In this document: positions 1-7,459 of the stretch, piece by piece
Position numbering within the stretch: position 1 is the first letter of the stretch
Layout of the letters: the number at the start of each line of letters is the position of its first letter
The notes under the pieces: model-generated
What the model was told of the DNA's origin: nothing
Seen by the model: only the letters and a program-made list of their open reading frames with translations
Databases searched by the model: none
Program-made: the position numbers and the translations under genes
Assembly (NCBI GenBank): GCA_035456205.1
Contig: DATIDQ010000067.1
Coordinates: forward strand, 1-15,179
Direction of reading: 5' to 3'
Length of the DNA: 15,179 bases
From: UBA7239 sp035456205
Lineage (GTDB): Bacteria; Pseudomonadota; Gammaproteobacteria; Pseudomonadales; UBA7239

Positions 1-100
1 CATGCAGGTATCGCATTGATGTTACTGCCATCAACACAAGTACCCACACGCATTGTCTGATACATTCTTAAACAACCCGCCTGAGGCCTGCTCAGTGCGG
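1..100 (-). promoter_or_regulatory. rRNA operon leader (boxB-like hairpin, boxA) leading to a 16S gene outside the window
   Basis: Read on the minus strand from about position 100, the transcript would begin with a hairpin at 77-100 (CCGC, bulged A, CTGAG, loop CAGGC, CTCAG, GCGG), which sits where boxB lies in rrn leaders. A boxA-like stretch follows at 64-76 (GTTGTTTAAGAAT, compare E. coli TGCTCTTTAACAA). Next comes TCAGACAATGCGTGTGGG at 43-60, which I recognise as nearly identical to the segment just after boxA in E. coli rrn leaders. A further 6-base-pair stem with a 7-base loop lies at 16-34. In known systems boxA recruits the NusB/NusE antitermination complex. No mature rRNA sequence is inside the window, so the operon itself is inferred to lie to the left. 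Pseudomonas also has an rRNA operon next to tyrS. Confidence 0.85.
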
Positions 101-106
101 ACGCGC

Positions 107-160
107 ATTATAGGCAACTGCGCATAGGTTGCAAGAAGGAATTACAAAATATTTGAAATC
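107..160 (-). promoter_or_regulatory. rRNA operon promoter with AT-rich upstream element
   Basis: On the minus strand there is a perfect -10 TATAAT (107-112), a 16-base spacer and a -35 TTGCAA (129-134). The discriminator is GC-rich (GCGCGTC), as in stringently controlled rRNA promoters. Upstream, 135-160 is AT-rich like an UP element and touches the tyrS stop codon (159-161). The predicted start near 98-100 falls at the base of the boxB-like hairpin. No terminator separates tyrS from this promoter, so tyrS transcripts could run into the rRNA operon. The start site is inferred from spacing only. Confidence 0.8.
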
Positions 161-1451
161 ACTGCCAAACCAATAGGGAAAACTGCTTTTTTCCTCTGCG
201 CAGAAGATGATATTTTCCGTGCAAAGCATCTTTTCGGCCGATCTTGCCAGCAACATCACTTGCCTTGATTCCATTAACCTGAATGGCGCCCTCCTGAATA
301 AATTTGCGCGCTTGCCCCAGAGTCACTTCCCCACGCGGCGTAACTGCAAGCCCGGAATCTACCAGCATTTCTGCCAACAAACCTTGCTCGATCTGTACCC
401 TGTGAACCGGAAGTCCATCCAGAGCGAGTTGCTCCAAATCTCCCTCTGTAAGCTGACTGATATCACCAGAAAACAAAGCTTGGCTGATACGCTCGGCCGC
501 CAGCACGCCAGCTTCACCATGAATGAGAGCTGTCACTTCTTTTGCAAGAATACCCTGAGCTGAGCGACGGCCTTGCGCTTCGTTATCTGCACACTCAATA
601 CTGTCAATAACGGCAAGATCCAGAAAAGTGAAATACCTCAGAAATTTATAAACATCTGCATCTGCTGTATTCAACCAGAACTGATAAAAGGCATAGGGGG
701 AGGTTTTGGCTGGATCCAACCAGACTGTACCACTCTCGGTTTTACCAAATTTGGTGCCGTCAGCCTTGGTAACCAAGGGCAATGTCAAGCCGTAAACCTG
801 TTGGCGATGCAAGCGGCGAGTCAAATCTATACCGCCTGTGATATTGCCCCACTGATCGGAACCGCCAATCTGTACCGTACAATCATGCCTCTTATATAGC
901 TCAGCAAAATCCAGTGACTGCAGGATCATATAACTGAATTCTGTGAAAGAGATACCTGACCCTTCACGATCAATACGCTGCCTGACCGACTCCTTCTGGA
1001 TCATGGCATTGACCGAGAAGTGTTTGCCGATATCACGCAAGAAGTCGAGTATGCCCACCCCTGCCATCCAGTCATAGTTATTCACCACCCGGGCTGAACA
1101 AGCACCGGCATCAAAATTGATAAAACGGGACACTTGGGACTTGAGACGTTCAACCCAGGAGGCAACCACGTCTGGGGTGTTGAGTTTGCGTTCCTCCGCC
1201 TTAAAGCTGGGATCTCCGATCAACCCTGTAGCTCCACCAACCAATGCAATCGGTTTGTGACCAGCCAGTTGAAAGCGACGCAAAGCCAACAAGGGCACCA
1301 GACTTCCTATGTGCAAGCTGTCTGCTGTGGGGTCAAAACCGCAATACACTGCACGGGACCCGGCCTCTAGATGCTCAACCAGATCCTGACCGCCTGCCAG
1401 CTGACTAATCAGTCCCCGTGCCTGCAACTCTGAAATTACACCGCTAGCCAC
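159..1451 (-). CDS. tyrS: Tyrosyl-tRNA synthetase
   Basis: A class I aminoacyl-tRNA synthetase that activates tyrosine with ATP and charges tRNA-Tyr in the cytoplasm. The 430-residue product matches the bacterial TyrS type across its length. The HIGH-type signature is HIGS (residues 47-50), tyrosine-site residues lie in YCGFDPTADS (36-45) and QIGGSDQWGN (194-203), and the KMSKS loop is KFGKT (234-238), the same variant as in E. coli. A C-terminal S4-like RNA-binding domain covers about 363-430. The start is GTG: AGAGGG stands 8 bases before it, and the next residues MASGV resemble E. coli MASSN. The gene diverges from the M23 peptidase gene and is followed without a terminator by an rRNA promoter. 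I found no convincing promoter for it, although a perfect TTGACA lies on its strand at 1555-1560 without a good -10 partner. Confidence 0.97.
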   Translation of the reverse strand: MASGVISELQARGLISQLAGGQDLVEHLEAGSRAVYCGFDPTADSLHIGSLVPLLALRRFQLAGHKPIALVGGATGLIGDPSFKAEERKLNTPDVVASWVERLKSQVSRFINFDAGACSARVVNNYDWMAGVGILDFLRDIGKHFSVNAMIQKESVRQRIDREGSGISFTEFSYMILQSLDFAELYKRHDCTVQIGGSDQWGNITGGIDLTRRLHRQQVYGLTLPLVTKADGTKFGKTESGTVWLDPAKTSPYAFYQFWLNTADADVYKFLRYFTFLDLAVIDSIECADNEAQGRRSAQGILAKEVTALIHGEAGVLAAERISQALFSGDISQLTEGDLEQLALDGLPVHRVQIEQGLLAEMLVDSGLAVTPRGEVTLGQARKFIQEGAIQVNGIKASDVAGKIGRKDALHGKYHLLRRGKKQFSLLVWQ

Positions 1452-1562
1452 AACCAGAACCCTCTGCTATTGCCAATATGACGAGAGGCGCACACGTTAC
1501 CTAAATACCCTGTAATTACAAGGAGGCCCCTGTCCAAACCAGCAAAAATTCATCTGTCAAGG

Positions 1563-1592
1563 TTGTCACGCAGGGCAAACCCTGCATACAAT
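1563..1592 (+). promoter_or_regulatory. Sigma-70-type promoter for the M23 peptidase gene, with an inverted repeat in the spacer
   Basis: TTGTCA (1563-1568) and TACAAT (1587-1592) each match the sigma-70 consensus at five of six positions, with an 18-base spacer. A perfect inverted repeat, GCAGGGCAAACCCTGC, fills most of the spacer (1570-1585: 6-base arms, 4-base centre). A repressor bound there would block the polymerase, so it may be an operator. That role is inference. The predicted start is near 1599, about 30 bases before the ATG. Confidence 0.55.
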
Positions 1593-1628
1593 CCATACCC
1601 TGATAGCCCCTAAAACCGTACTAAATCT

Positions 1629-3002
1629 ATGTTAAATAAAGAAACTCACAATACAGGCAACGTTTGGACACACTATTTTCCCAAACATCACCTGCTTGCA
1701 GCCTGCGGTATTTCTCTGGCTGCTACATTGTTGCTGACTGTACTACCGGATAGTGTGGTGGCTTACCGCGCACAGGAATTGGGGCCGAGTTCTGATTTAT
1801 CATCTACTCCAGCTTCAACAGTACCTGTCACGGAAATAAAAACTGCTCCAATCGAGATAGACCCTTGGTTGCACCTGACTGTACGCAAAGGCGATACTCT
1901 CTCCAGCCTGCTACAAAAAACAGGACTCGATACAAACGCAATACACGAACTGACTCATAGCAGCAAAGACGCGCAGAAACTGGCGTCGCTGAATCTTGGC
2001 GACGAACTCGATGTGCTGATGAAAGAGGGTGCCGTGCAGGAGTTGCGCTTGCGTCGCAGCAAACTGGATAGCCTTTCCATAACACGCACCGGTGATACGT
2101 ACGAAAGCAAGCAGGTAACACGGATACCTGAAGTACGTTATAGCTACGCAACAGGCATCATCGACAGCTCTCTTTTTCTGGCTGGACAAAAAGCTGGCTT
2201 GAATGACCGCATGACGCTCAAGCTGGCCGACATTTTTGCGTACGACATCGATTTCCTGCAGGACATTCAGGAAGGCGACAGTTTTGCATTGCTGTACGAA
2301 GAACTTTATCTGGATGGTAAATCTATCGGGCAGGGCAATATTGTGTCTGCTGAATTTACCAATCAAGGAAAAACGTATCGTGCTGTCCAATACACCAACA
2401 AGAGCGGCACAACCAGCTATTACACGCCTGATGGCAACATCATGCGCAAGCAGTTTTTGCGCACACCAGTCGATTTTGCAAAAGTGACATCCTACTTCAG
2501 CTTAAACCGAAACCACCCGATCCTGCACAAAATTCGCGCCCACAAAGGCATTGATTACGGTGCACCAACTGGAACTCCGATACGTGCTGCCGGTGATGGC
2601 ACGGTTGTATTTGCGGGGGTACGTAACGGTTTTGGTAACGTGGTTATGATCCAGCACGGCGGCGTCTACACCACACTTTATGGACACATGAGTAAAATCG
2701 GCGTCAAGAATGGCGCGCACGTCAGCCAAGGTCAAATCATTGGCGCCGTTGGCCAGACAGGTCTTGCGACTGGACCACACTTGCATTATGAATTCCACGT
2801 TAATGGAGAAGCTGTTAATCCGTTAGCCAACATGAATGTCGCCATGGCAGAGCCTTTGTCGAAAACAGAGAGAACCAACTTTGACAAAACAACTGCCGCA
2901 TTGTTTACACAGATGAAACAACTTGCGGCAGCGCAGCACCCATCACAGCAGATAGCGCTGGGTGACACCGACGAAAAAGATCGTGAGCCCAAAACCCGCT
3001 GA
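1629..3002 (+). CDS. Membrane-anchored M23 family murein endopeptidase (MepM-like)
   Basis: A LytM-type zinc peptidase predicted to cut peptide cross-links in peptidoglycan from the periplasmic side. The 457-residue protein has a short cytoplasmic N-terminus and one hydrophobic segment at about 22-41 that should anchor it in the inner membrane. An OapA/LysM-like region (about 83-165, opening with LTVRKGDTLSSLL) and a linker domain follow, then the M23 domain at about 280-400. The zinc and catalytic residues are present: H305 and D309 in HKGIDYG, H353 in YGHMS, and H384/H386 in HLHYEF. This layout matches E. coli MepM (YebA). The ATG lacks an obvious Shine-Dalgarno sequence, but homologues start at a similar distance before the membrane segment. 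The 3' end overlaps anmK, and the same pair adjoins tyrS in Pseudomonas. Confidence 0.93.
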   Translation: MLNKETHNTGNVWTHYFPKHHLLAACGISLAATLLLTVLPDSVVAYRAQELGPSSDLSSTPASTVPVTEIKTAPIEIDPWLHLTVRKGDTLSSLLQKTGLDTNAIHELTHSSKDAQKLASLNLGDELDVLMKEGAVQELRLRRSKLDSLSITRTGDTYESKQVTRIPEVRYSYATGIIDSSLFLAGQKAGLNDRMTLKLADIFAYDIDFLQDIQEGDSFALLYEELYLDGKSIGQGNIVSAEFTNQGKTYRAVQYTNKSGTTSYYTPDGNIMRKQFLRTPVDFAKVTSYFSLNRNHPILHKIRAHKGIDYGAPTGTPIRAAGDGTVVFAGVRNGFGNVVMIQHGGVYTTLYGHMSKIGVKNGAHVSQGQIIGAVGQTGLATGPHLHYEFHVNGEAVNPLANMNVAMAEPLSKTERTNFDKTTAALFTQMKQLAAAQHPSQQIALGDTDEKDREPKTR

Positions 3003-4104
3003 ACTTTACATAGGATTAATGTCCGGCACCAGTCTGGACGCAATTGATGCTGTGCTGGTTGATTTCAGCACAGATCACACCCCGACGTTACTTAGCGCGT
3101 ATAACCACCCCATACCCACAGCTGTCCGTTCTGAAATCGAGCTGATATGCCAACCTGGCACCGACGAAATCAACCGCATGGGATCACTCGACCGACGGGT
3201 AGGCGAGTTGTTTGCGGAGGCGACACACGCGCTTCTTAAACAAGCCAATACTCAGGCAATACTCATTCGCGCGATTGGCAGTCACGGTCAGACTATTCGC
3301 CATCATCCCAGCCAAACAACGCCTTTCACCTTACAAATTGGCGATCCGAATACCATCGCATTTCGTACCGGCATCACCACTGTCGCCGATTTCAGACGCA
3401 TGGATATGGCAGCAGGCGGTCAGGGTGCGCCGTTGGTGCCTGTGTTTCACGATGCAGTGTTACGCGACAAAAATGAGAGCCGGGTTATCGTCAATATTGG
3501 CGGCATGGCCAACATCACCGTACTCGCAAAAAACACCTGGGTAACCGGCTTTGATACCGGGCCCGGCAACGTTTTAATGGATAGCTGGATCCAGAAAAAA
3601 TGCCAGCTTCCTTATGACAAAAACGGAGAATGGGCCGCATCTGGCCAGTGCAATACTGCTTTGCTGGATCAACTGTTATCACATCCTTATATTCAGGCAC
3701 CCGCCCCCAAAAGCACGGGGCGCGAAACATTCCACATTGCCTGGCTTGAATCAACGTTGACAGCATTTTCAACAATTAGCGATGCCGATATCCAGCGCAC
3801 TTTGCTCGAATTCACTGCACACAGCATTGCACTGGCTATCAATAATTTGCCAATGAAAATTGATCGAGCTTTGCTGTGCGGCGGCGGAAGCCACAACCGT
3901 TTACTGCAAGAAAGCATCAGCAAATTATTGGCTAATATCAAAACCGGCAGCACGACCGATGTTGGTATCGAAGCAGATTGGTTGGAAGCTATGGCTTTTG
4001 CATGGCTGGCCAAAGAACGGCTGGAAGAAAAACCGGGCAATGTTCCGGCTGTGACGGGCGCCAGCCGCCACTGTATTCTTGGCGGCGTCTATTCAGCACG
4101 CTAG
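2983..4104 (+). CDS. anmK: Anhydro-N-acetylmuramic acid kinase
   Basis: Phosphorylates and hydrates 1,6-anhydro-MurNAc to MurNAc-6-phosphate with ATP, a cytoplasmic step of peptidoglycan recycling. The 373-residue product has the family's N-terminal phosphate-binding motif GLMSGTSLDAID, followed by SHGQTIRHHP, TLQIGDPN, DFRRMDMAAGGQGAPLVP, GFDTGPGNVLMD, APKSTGRE and LCGGGSHN, all in the usual order. I chose the GTG at 2983 (MSPKPAELYIGLMSGTS) because it gives the family's normal short N-terminus. A GTG at 2962 is also in frame. Either start lies inside the end of the M23 peptidase gene (20 or 41 bases of overlap), so translation is probably coupled. The pairing is functionally apt: the peptidase opens murein while AnmK salvages turnover products. 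It converges with erpA across 35 bases that hold only a weak 4-base-pair hairpin. Confidence 0.96.
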   Translation: MSPKPAELYIGLMSGTSLDAIDAVLVDFSTDHTPTLLSAYNHPIPTAVRSEIELICQPGTDEINRMGSLDRRVGELFAEATHALLKQANTQAILIRAIGSHGQTIRHHPSQTTPFTLQIGDPNTIAFRTGITTVADFRRMDMAAGGQGAPLVPVFHDAVLRDKNESRVIVNIGGMANITVLAKNTWVTGFDTGPGNVLMDSWIQKKCQLPYDKNGEWAASGQCNTALLDQLLSHPYIQAPAPKSTGRETFHIAWLESTLTAFSTISDADIQRTLLEFTAHSIALAINNLPMKIDRALLCGGGSHNRLLQESISKLLANIKTGSTTDVGIEADWLEAMAFAWLAKERLEEKPGNVPAVTGASRHCILGGVYSAR

Positions 4105-4139
4105 ATAAAATTTCCTGACAAAAAAACAGGCTTCAAAAA

Positions 4140-4493
4140 TCAGATCGAAAAAGACGAGCCGCAACCACAGGTAGTGGATGCATTCGGGTTGTTGATCACA
4201 AATTTTGAACCCTGCAAGCCTTCTTCGTAATCCACTTGTGCACCGGCGAGATACTGGTAACTCAGCGGATCCACCAATACGGTAATACCATCTTTTTCAA
4301 TAGCAGCATCATCTTCTGCCGCAATTTCATCAAATGTAAAACCGTACTGGAATCCTGAGCAGCCACCGCCTGTCACAAACACGCGCAGCTTCAGATCCGG
4401 ATTTTCTTCCTCTTCAACCAAGCGACGTACTTTGCCTGCCGCACTCGCGGTGACATGTATCTCCTGATCAACTTCTACTTGTTCAGCGCTCAT
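4140..4493 (-). CDS. erpA: Iron-sulfur cluster insertion protein ErpA (A-type carrier)
   Basis: An A-type carrier that receives Fe-S clusters from scaffolds and hands them to apo-proteins; in E. coli it serves the isoprenoid enzymes IspG and IspH. The product has 117 residues, the normal length. The three cluster-binding cysteines are present: C45 in GGGCSGFQYGF, and C109 and C111 in the C-terminal TCGCGSSFSI. The wording GGGCSGFQYGFTFDE and the C-terminus fit ErpA better than IscA or SufA. AGAGG stands 5 bases before the ATG. It lies 27 bases downstream of argC on the same strand, with no terminator between, so argC-erpA is a likely operon. No IscR-type site was recognised. Confidence 0.95.
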   Translation of the reverse strand: MSAEQVEVDQEIHVTASAAGKVRRLVEEEENPDLKLRVFVTGGGCSGFQYGFTFDEIAAEDDAAIEKDGITVLVDPLSYQYLAGAQVDYEEGLQGSKFVINNPNASTTCGCGSSFSI

Positions 4494-4520
4494 ATAAACC
4501 TCTTTTAACTCTCTAACTTT

Positions 4521-5561
4521 CTATGGCAGCAGCGCCAGATTTTCAAGGCCGATTTTTTCTGGCAGCCCTTGCATGATATTCATAATCTGCACCGCCTGAC
4601 CTGATGCGCCTTTCGTCAAGTTATCAATCACTGACATCACCACCACACGATTCCTTCCCTGTGGTCTTGCCACGGCAATCCGACAGAAATTGGAGCCTTT
4701 GACCGTACGTGTTTCCGGGTGCGAACCTGCCGGCAACACATCAACAAAATACTCTCCGGCATAACGTTGTTCATACAATTTTTGCAGATCAACCGATGTA
4801 TCAACCAGATCGGCATATAGCGTTGCATGAATGCCACGCACCATGGGAACCAGATGAGGCATAAATGTCAGCTCGGCTGGCGCAGTGCCTGATTTCTGTA
4901 TCGCACGCAAACCCTGTTCAATTTCCGGTAAATGCCGATGACCGTTACTGGCATATGCTTTGAAACTGTCACTGGTTTCTGCAAACAACATATCCACCTT
5001 CGCTTGCCGACCTGCACCGGAAATTCCCGAAGCAGCATTCGCAATCAGGCTGTCTGTTTTCACCAATCCCGCTTCCAGCAACGGTAAAAATCCGAGCTGC
5101 ACCGCAGTTGGATAACAGCCGGCACACGCTATCAAGCGTGCATTTTTTATGGCTGCACGATTCACTTCTGCCAAACCGTAAACAGCCTCATTAACCAATT
5201 CAGGGCTGCCATGTTTCTGGCCGTACCATTTTTCCCACAAAGGAACATCACGGATACGAAAATCTGCAGAGAGATCAATAACCCGCGTGCCGGTCGCCAG
5301 CAATTCAGCCATCATGGCCTGGGCGACGCCATGCGGTGTTGCAAAAAATACAACGTCACAAGCGCCCAACTGTTTAGTGTCAGGCACGGAAAATGCCAGA
5401 TCAAACCGACCGCGCAAATTCGGGAATAACTGGGCCACAGGCACACCGGCTTCACCGCGTGAAGTAATCACCTGTACATCAACCTGCGGATGCTGGGCCA
5501 GAAGACGCAACAATTCCACGCCTGTGTAACCCGTTCCACCGACAATTCCGACCTTGATCAC
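4521..5561 (-). CDS. argC: N-acetyl-gamma-glutamyl-phosphate reductase
   Basis: Reduces N-acetyl-glutamyl-phosphate to the semialdehyde with NADPH, the third step of arginine synthesis in the acetylated pathway. The 346-residue product opens with the Rossmann nucleotide-binding motif VGIVGGTGYTGVELLRLL. It carries the catalytic cysteine C149 in CAGCYPTA and the active-site histidine region GHRHLPEIEQG (about 207-217), so it is the long type 1 form. An upstream in-frame TTG at 5585 is possible, but I prefer the GTG at 5559-5561. GAGG stands 8 bases before it, and it gives the standard N-terminus MIKVGIVGG. It is first in a probable two-gene unit with erpA and diverges from hemJ. No ArgR box was recognised upstream. 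Confidence 0.96.
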   Translation of the reverse strand: MIKVGIVGGTGYTGVELLRLLAQHPQVDVQVITSRGEAGVPVAQLFPNLRGRFDLAFSVPDTKQLGACDVVFFATPHGVAQAMMAELLATGTRVIDLSADFRIRDVPLWEKWYGQKHGSPELVNEAVYGLAEVNRAAIKNARLIACAGCYPTAVQLGFLPLLEAGLVKTDSLIANAASGISGAGRQAKVDMLFAETSDSFKAYASNGHRHLPEIEQGLRAIQKSGTAPAELTFMPHLVPMVRGIHATLYADLVDTSVDLQKLYEQRYAGEYFVDVLPAGSHPETRTVKGSNFCRIAVARPQGRNRVVVMSVIDNLTKGASGQAVQIMNIMQGLPEKIGLENLALLP

Positions 5562-5654
5562 AACCCGATCCTCAAAAATATCCAAACATGTGTATCTGCT
5601 TTATCATCATAACTGTTTTACCGCTCTTTGATGACCTCGGGAAACCTCGTCGAC

Positions 5655-6083
5655 ATGCTATTTCTCTACCTGAAAGCGTTCCACCTGATTGCCGTTGTAT
5701 GCTGGTTCGCTGCGCTGTTCTATCTGCCTCGCCTGTTTGTGTACCACGCCATGAGCGAGGATGCGCCGAGCCGTGAGCGCTTCAAGATCATGGAGCGCAA
5801 GTTGTACCGCGGCATCATGACCCCTTCCGCCATTGCCACTGTGGTGCTGGGTTTCTGGATGCTGAGTCTGAACAGGGATTACTACAGTACGGTCTGGTGG
5901 ATCAAGATCAAGCTGGTGCTGGTGATACTGCTGGTGTGTTACCACGCAGCTTGTGGGTATTTCGTGCGTCAGTTTGCGGAAGACAAAAATACCCGCAGCC
6001 ATACATTTTTCAGGTTTTTCAATGAAGCGCCTGTAGTGCTGCTGATTCCCATTGTTTTACTGGCCGTGCTGAGACCGTTCTGA
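5655..6083 (+). CDS. hemJ: Protoporphyrinogen IX oxidase HemJ
   Basis: A small integral membrane protein (UPF0093 family) that oxidises protoporphyrinogen IX to protoporphyrin IX in haem synthesis, replacing HemG or HemY. The 142-residue product begins MLFLYLKAFHLIAVVCWFAA and continues LFYLPRLFVYH, the family hallmark. Four membrane segments can be seen: about 2-26, 53-73, 82-104 and 122-140. The conserved haem-associated histidine (H10) and the lysine-bearing third segment (WWIKIKLVLV) are present. The start is uncertain: ATG 5655 gives the usual family N-terminus but has no clear Shine-Dalgarno sequence, and ATG 5631 would add eight residues. It diverges from argC, with about 93 bases between the chosen starts. 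Confidence 0.93.
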   Translation: MLFLYLKAFHLIAVVCWFAALFYLPRLFVYHAMSEDAPSRERFKIMERKLYRGIMTPSAIATVVLGFWMLSLNRDYYSTVWWIKIKLVLVILLVCYHAACGYFVRQFAEDKNTRSHTFFRFFNEAPVVLLIPIVLLAVLRPF

Positions 6084-6094
6084 ACGAAAAACCC

Positions 6095-6124
6095 TTCGGA
6101 TCACGGTTCGCTTGTGCGTATAAT
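6095..6124 (+). promoter_or_regulatory. Probable sigma-70 promoter of the aminotransferase gene
   Basis: A perfect -10 TATAAT (6119-6124) lies 18 bases after a weak -35 TTCGGA (6095-6100), just after hemJ ends. Transcription would start near 6131 and give a leader of about 28 bases carrying the AGAGGA ribosome binding site (6145-6150). The poor -35 keeps confidence moderate. Confidence 0.5.
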
Positions 6125-6158
6125 TGCGCGCTTTTTTCTCCCACAGAGGAATTCTCCC

Positions 6159-7445
6159 GTGCAAATCCATTCCATGCAAATTGATGGGGCATCCCGCGAG
6201 CAACTGGCTAACTGGCGCGACACCTTGCGGGCACAGTACGCCGATTATCAGCAGCGCAAACTGGCGCTGGATCTCACGCGCGGCAAACCCTCGGCTGAAC
6301 AATTAGCGCTGGCAGATGCACTGGACGGCAACCTGCATGGCAACTATCAGCTGGATAACACCGATCTGCGCAATTACGGTGGCCTCGAAGGATTACCTTC
6401 AGCACGTAAGCTCGGCGCAGAGCTGCTTGGATTGGATGCCAGTGAAGTGATCGCTGGCGGTAACAGCAGCCTCACCATGATGTATCAGGCTGTACAGTAC
6501 GCCTGGATGCTGGGGCCGGACGGCAAGAGCGCATGGCGCAACGAAGCCAATATCAAATTCCTCTGTCCGTCACCGGGCTACGACCGCCACTTCGCCATCT
6601 GCGAACAATTCGGCATCGAGATGCTCCCTGTGCGCATGACCGACACCGGCCCGGATATGGATCAGGTAGAAGCGCTACTCAAAGCCGATGCCTCCATCAA
6701 GGGCATGTGGTGTGTGCCGAAATACGGCAACCCGACGGGCTGCGTATACAGCGCAGAAACTGTTGATCGCATCGCGGCACTCGGCAAAATTGCCGCTGCC
6801 AATTTCCGCGTGTTGTGGGATAACGCCTACGTGATCCATGACCTCACCAACAACCCACCAGTGTTGGCCAGCATCATGGAACGCTGCCGCGCACACGGCA
6901 CCGAACACAGCGTACTGCAATTTACATCTACGTCAAAAATTACCCACGCTGGCGCTGGCATTGCATTCATGGGAGGCTCAAAAGAAAACCTCGCCGTGTT
7001 CTGCAAACAGCTCGGTATTTGCACCATCGGGCCGGACAAAGTGAATCAGGCTAGACACATAAAAATGCTGCCGGATGTCGCCGCGGTGAAAACACACATG
7101 CAAAAACATGCAGCGATTCTCAAACCGCGTTTTGATTGCGTACTCAAACATCTGGAAGCAGCATTTTCTGGCAGCGATCTCGGTGATTGGACACGGCCCG
7201 CTGGTGGCTATTTTGTGTCATTCAATACCCGCGCAGGTCTGGCAACTACCGTGGTGAAACTGGCAGCAGAAGCTGGCGTGAAACTGACACCGGCTGGCGC
7301 AACATTTCCTTACGGCAAGGATCCGCAGAACAGCAACATCCGTCTTGCGCCAAGCTTCCCGAAACTGGAAGAAGTGGATTTGTGCATGGCGATTTTCACT
7401 ACCTGTGTAAAACTTGCCTCGGTTGAGCAGGCGCTGGAAAAATAA
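6159..7445 (+). CDS. PLP-dependent aminotransferase, AspT-type class I (probable aspartate aminotransferase)
   Basis: A pyridoxal-phosphate aminotransferase of the unusual class I subgroup exemplified by Corynebacterium AspT (Pfam Asp_aminotransf), which moves the amino group between aspartate and 2-oxoglutarate. Exact substrate use here is inferred. In the 428-residue product, K260 in TSTSKITHAG is the expected Schiff-base lysine. NPTG (191-194) and WDNAYVIHDL (220-229) hold the cofactor-contacting asparagine, aspartate and tyrosine. The N-terminal LDLTRGKPSAEQL (38-50) and NYGGLEGLPSARKL (72-85) are typical of this subgroup. The GTG start at 6159 has AGAGGA 8 bases upstream; an ATG at 6174 is the alternative. 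It follows hemJ by 75 bases but has its own -10 box. It converges with fumC, with only 14 bases between the stop codons and no terminator hairpin. Confidence 0.88.
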   Translation: MQIHSMQIDGASREQLANWRDTLRAQYADYQQRKLALDLTRGKPSAEQLALADALDGNLHGNYQLDNTDLRNYGGLEGLPSARKLGAELLGLDASEVIAGGNSSLTMMYQAVQYAWMLGPDGKSAWRNEANIKFLCPSPGYDRHFAICEQFGIEMLPVRMTDTGPDMDQVEALLKADASIKGMWCVPKYGNPTGCVYSAETVDRIAALGKIAAANFRVLWDNAYVIHDLTNNPPVLASIMERCRAHGTEHSVLQFTSTSKITHAGAGIAFMGGSKENLAVFCKQLGICTIGPDKVNQARHIKMLPDVAAVKTHMQKHAAILKPRFDCVLKHLEAAFSGSDLGDWTRPAGGYFVSFNTRAGLATTVVKLAAEAGVKLTPAGATFPYGKDPQNSNIRLAPSFPKLEEVDLCMAIFTTCVKLASVEQALEK

Positions 7446-7459
7446 ACCGACATAAGAAA

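Noticed and set aside
207..1370. Open frames on the plus strand opposite tyrS (207-563, 573-899, 1134-1370)
   Set aside because: They are antisense to a well-conserved gene, lack ribosome binding sites and have no recognisable protein features.
1515..1560. tyrS promoter using the perfect TTGACA at 1555-1560 on the minus strand
   Set aside because: No acceptable -10 hexamer lies 16-18 bases downstream; the nearest TGTAAT is at the wrong distance.
4105..4139. Terminator between anmK and erpA
   Set aside because: Only CCTG/CAGG with a 9-base A-rich loop can pair, which is too weak to call.
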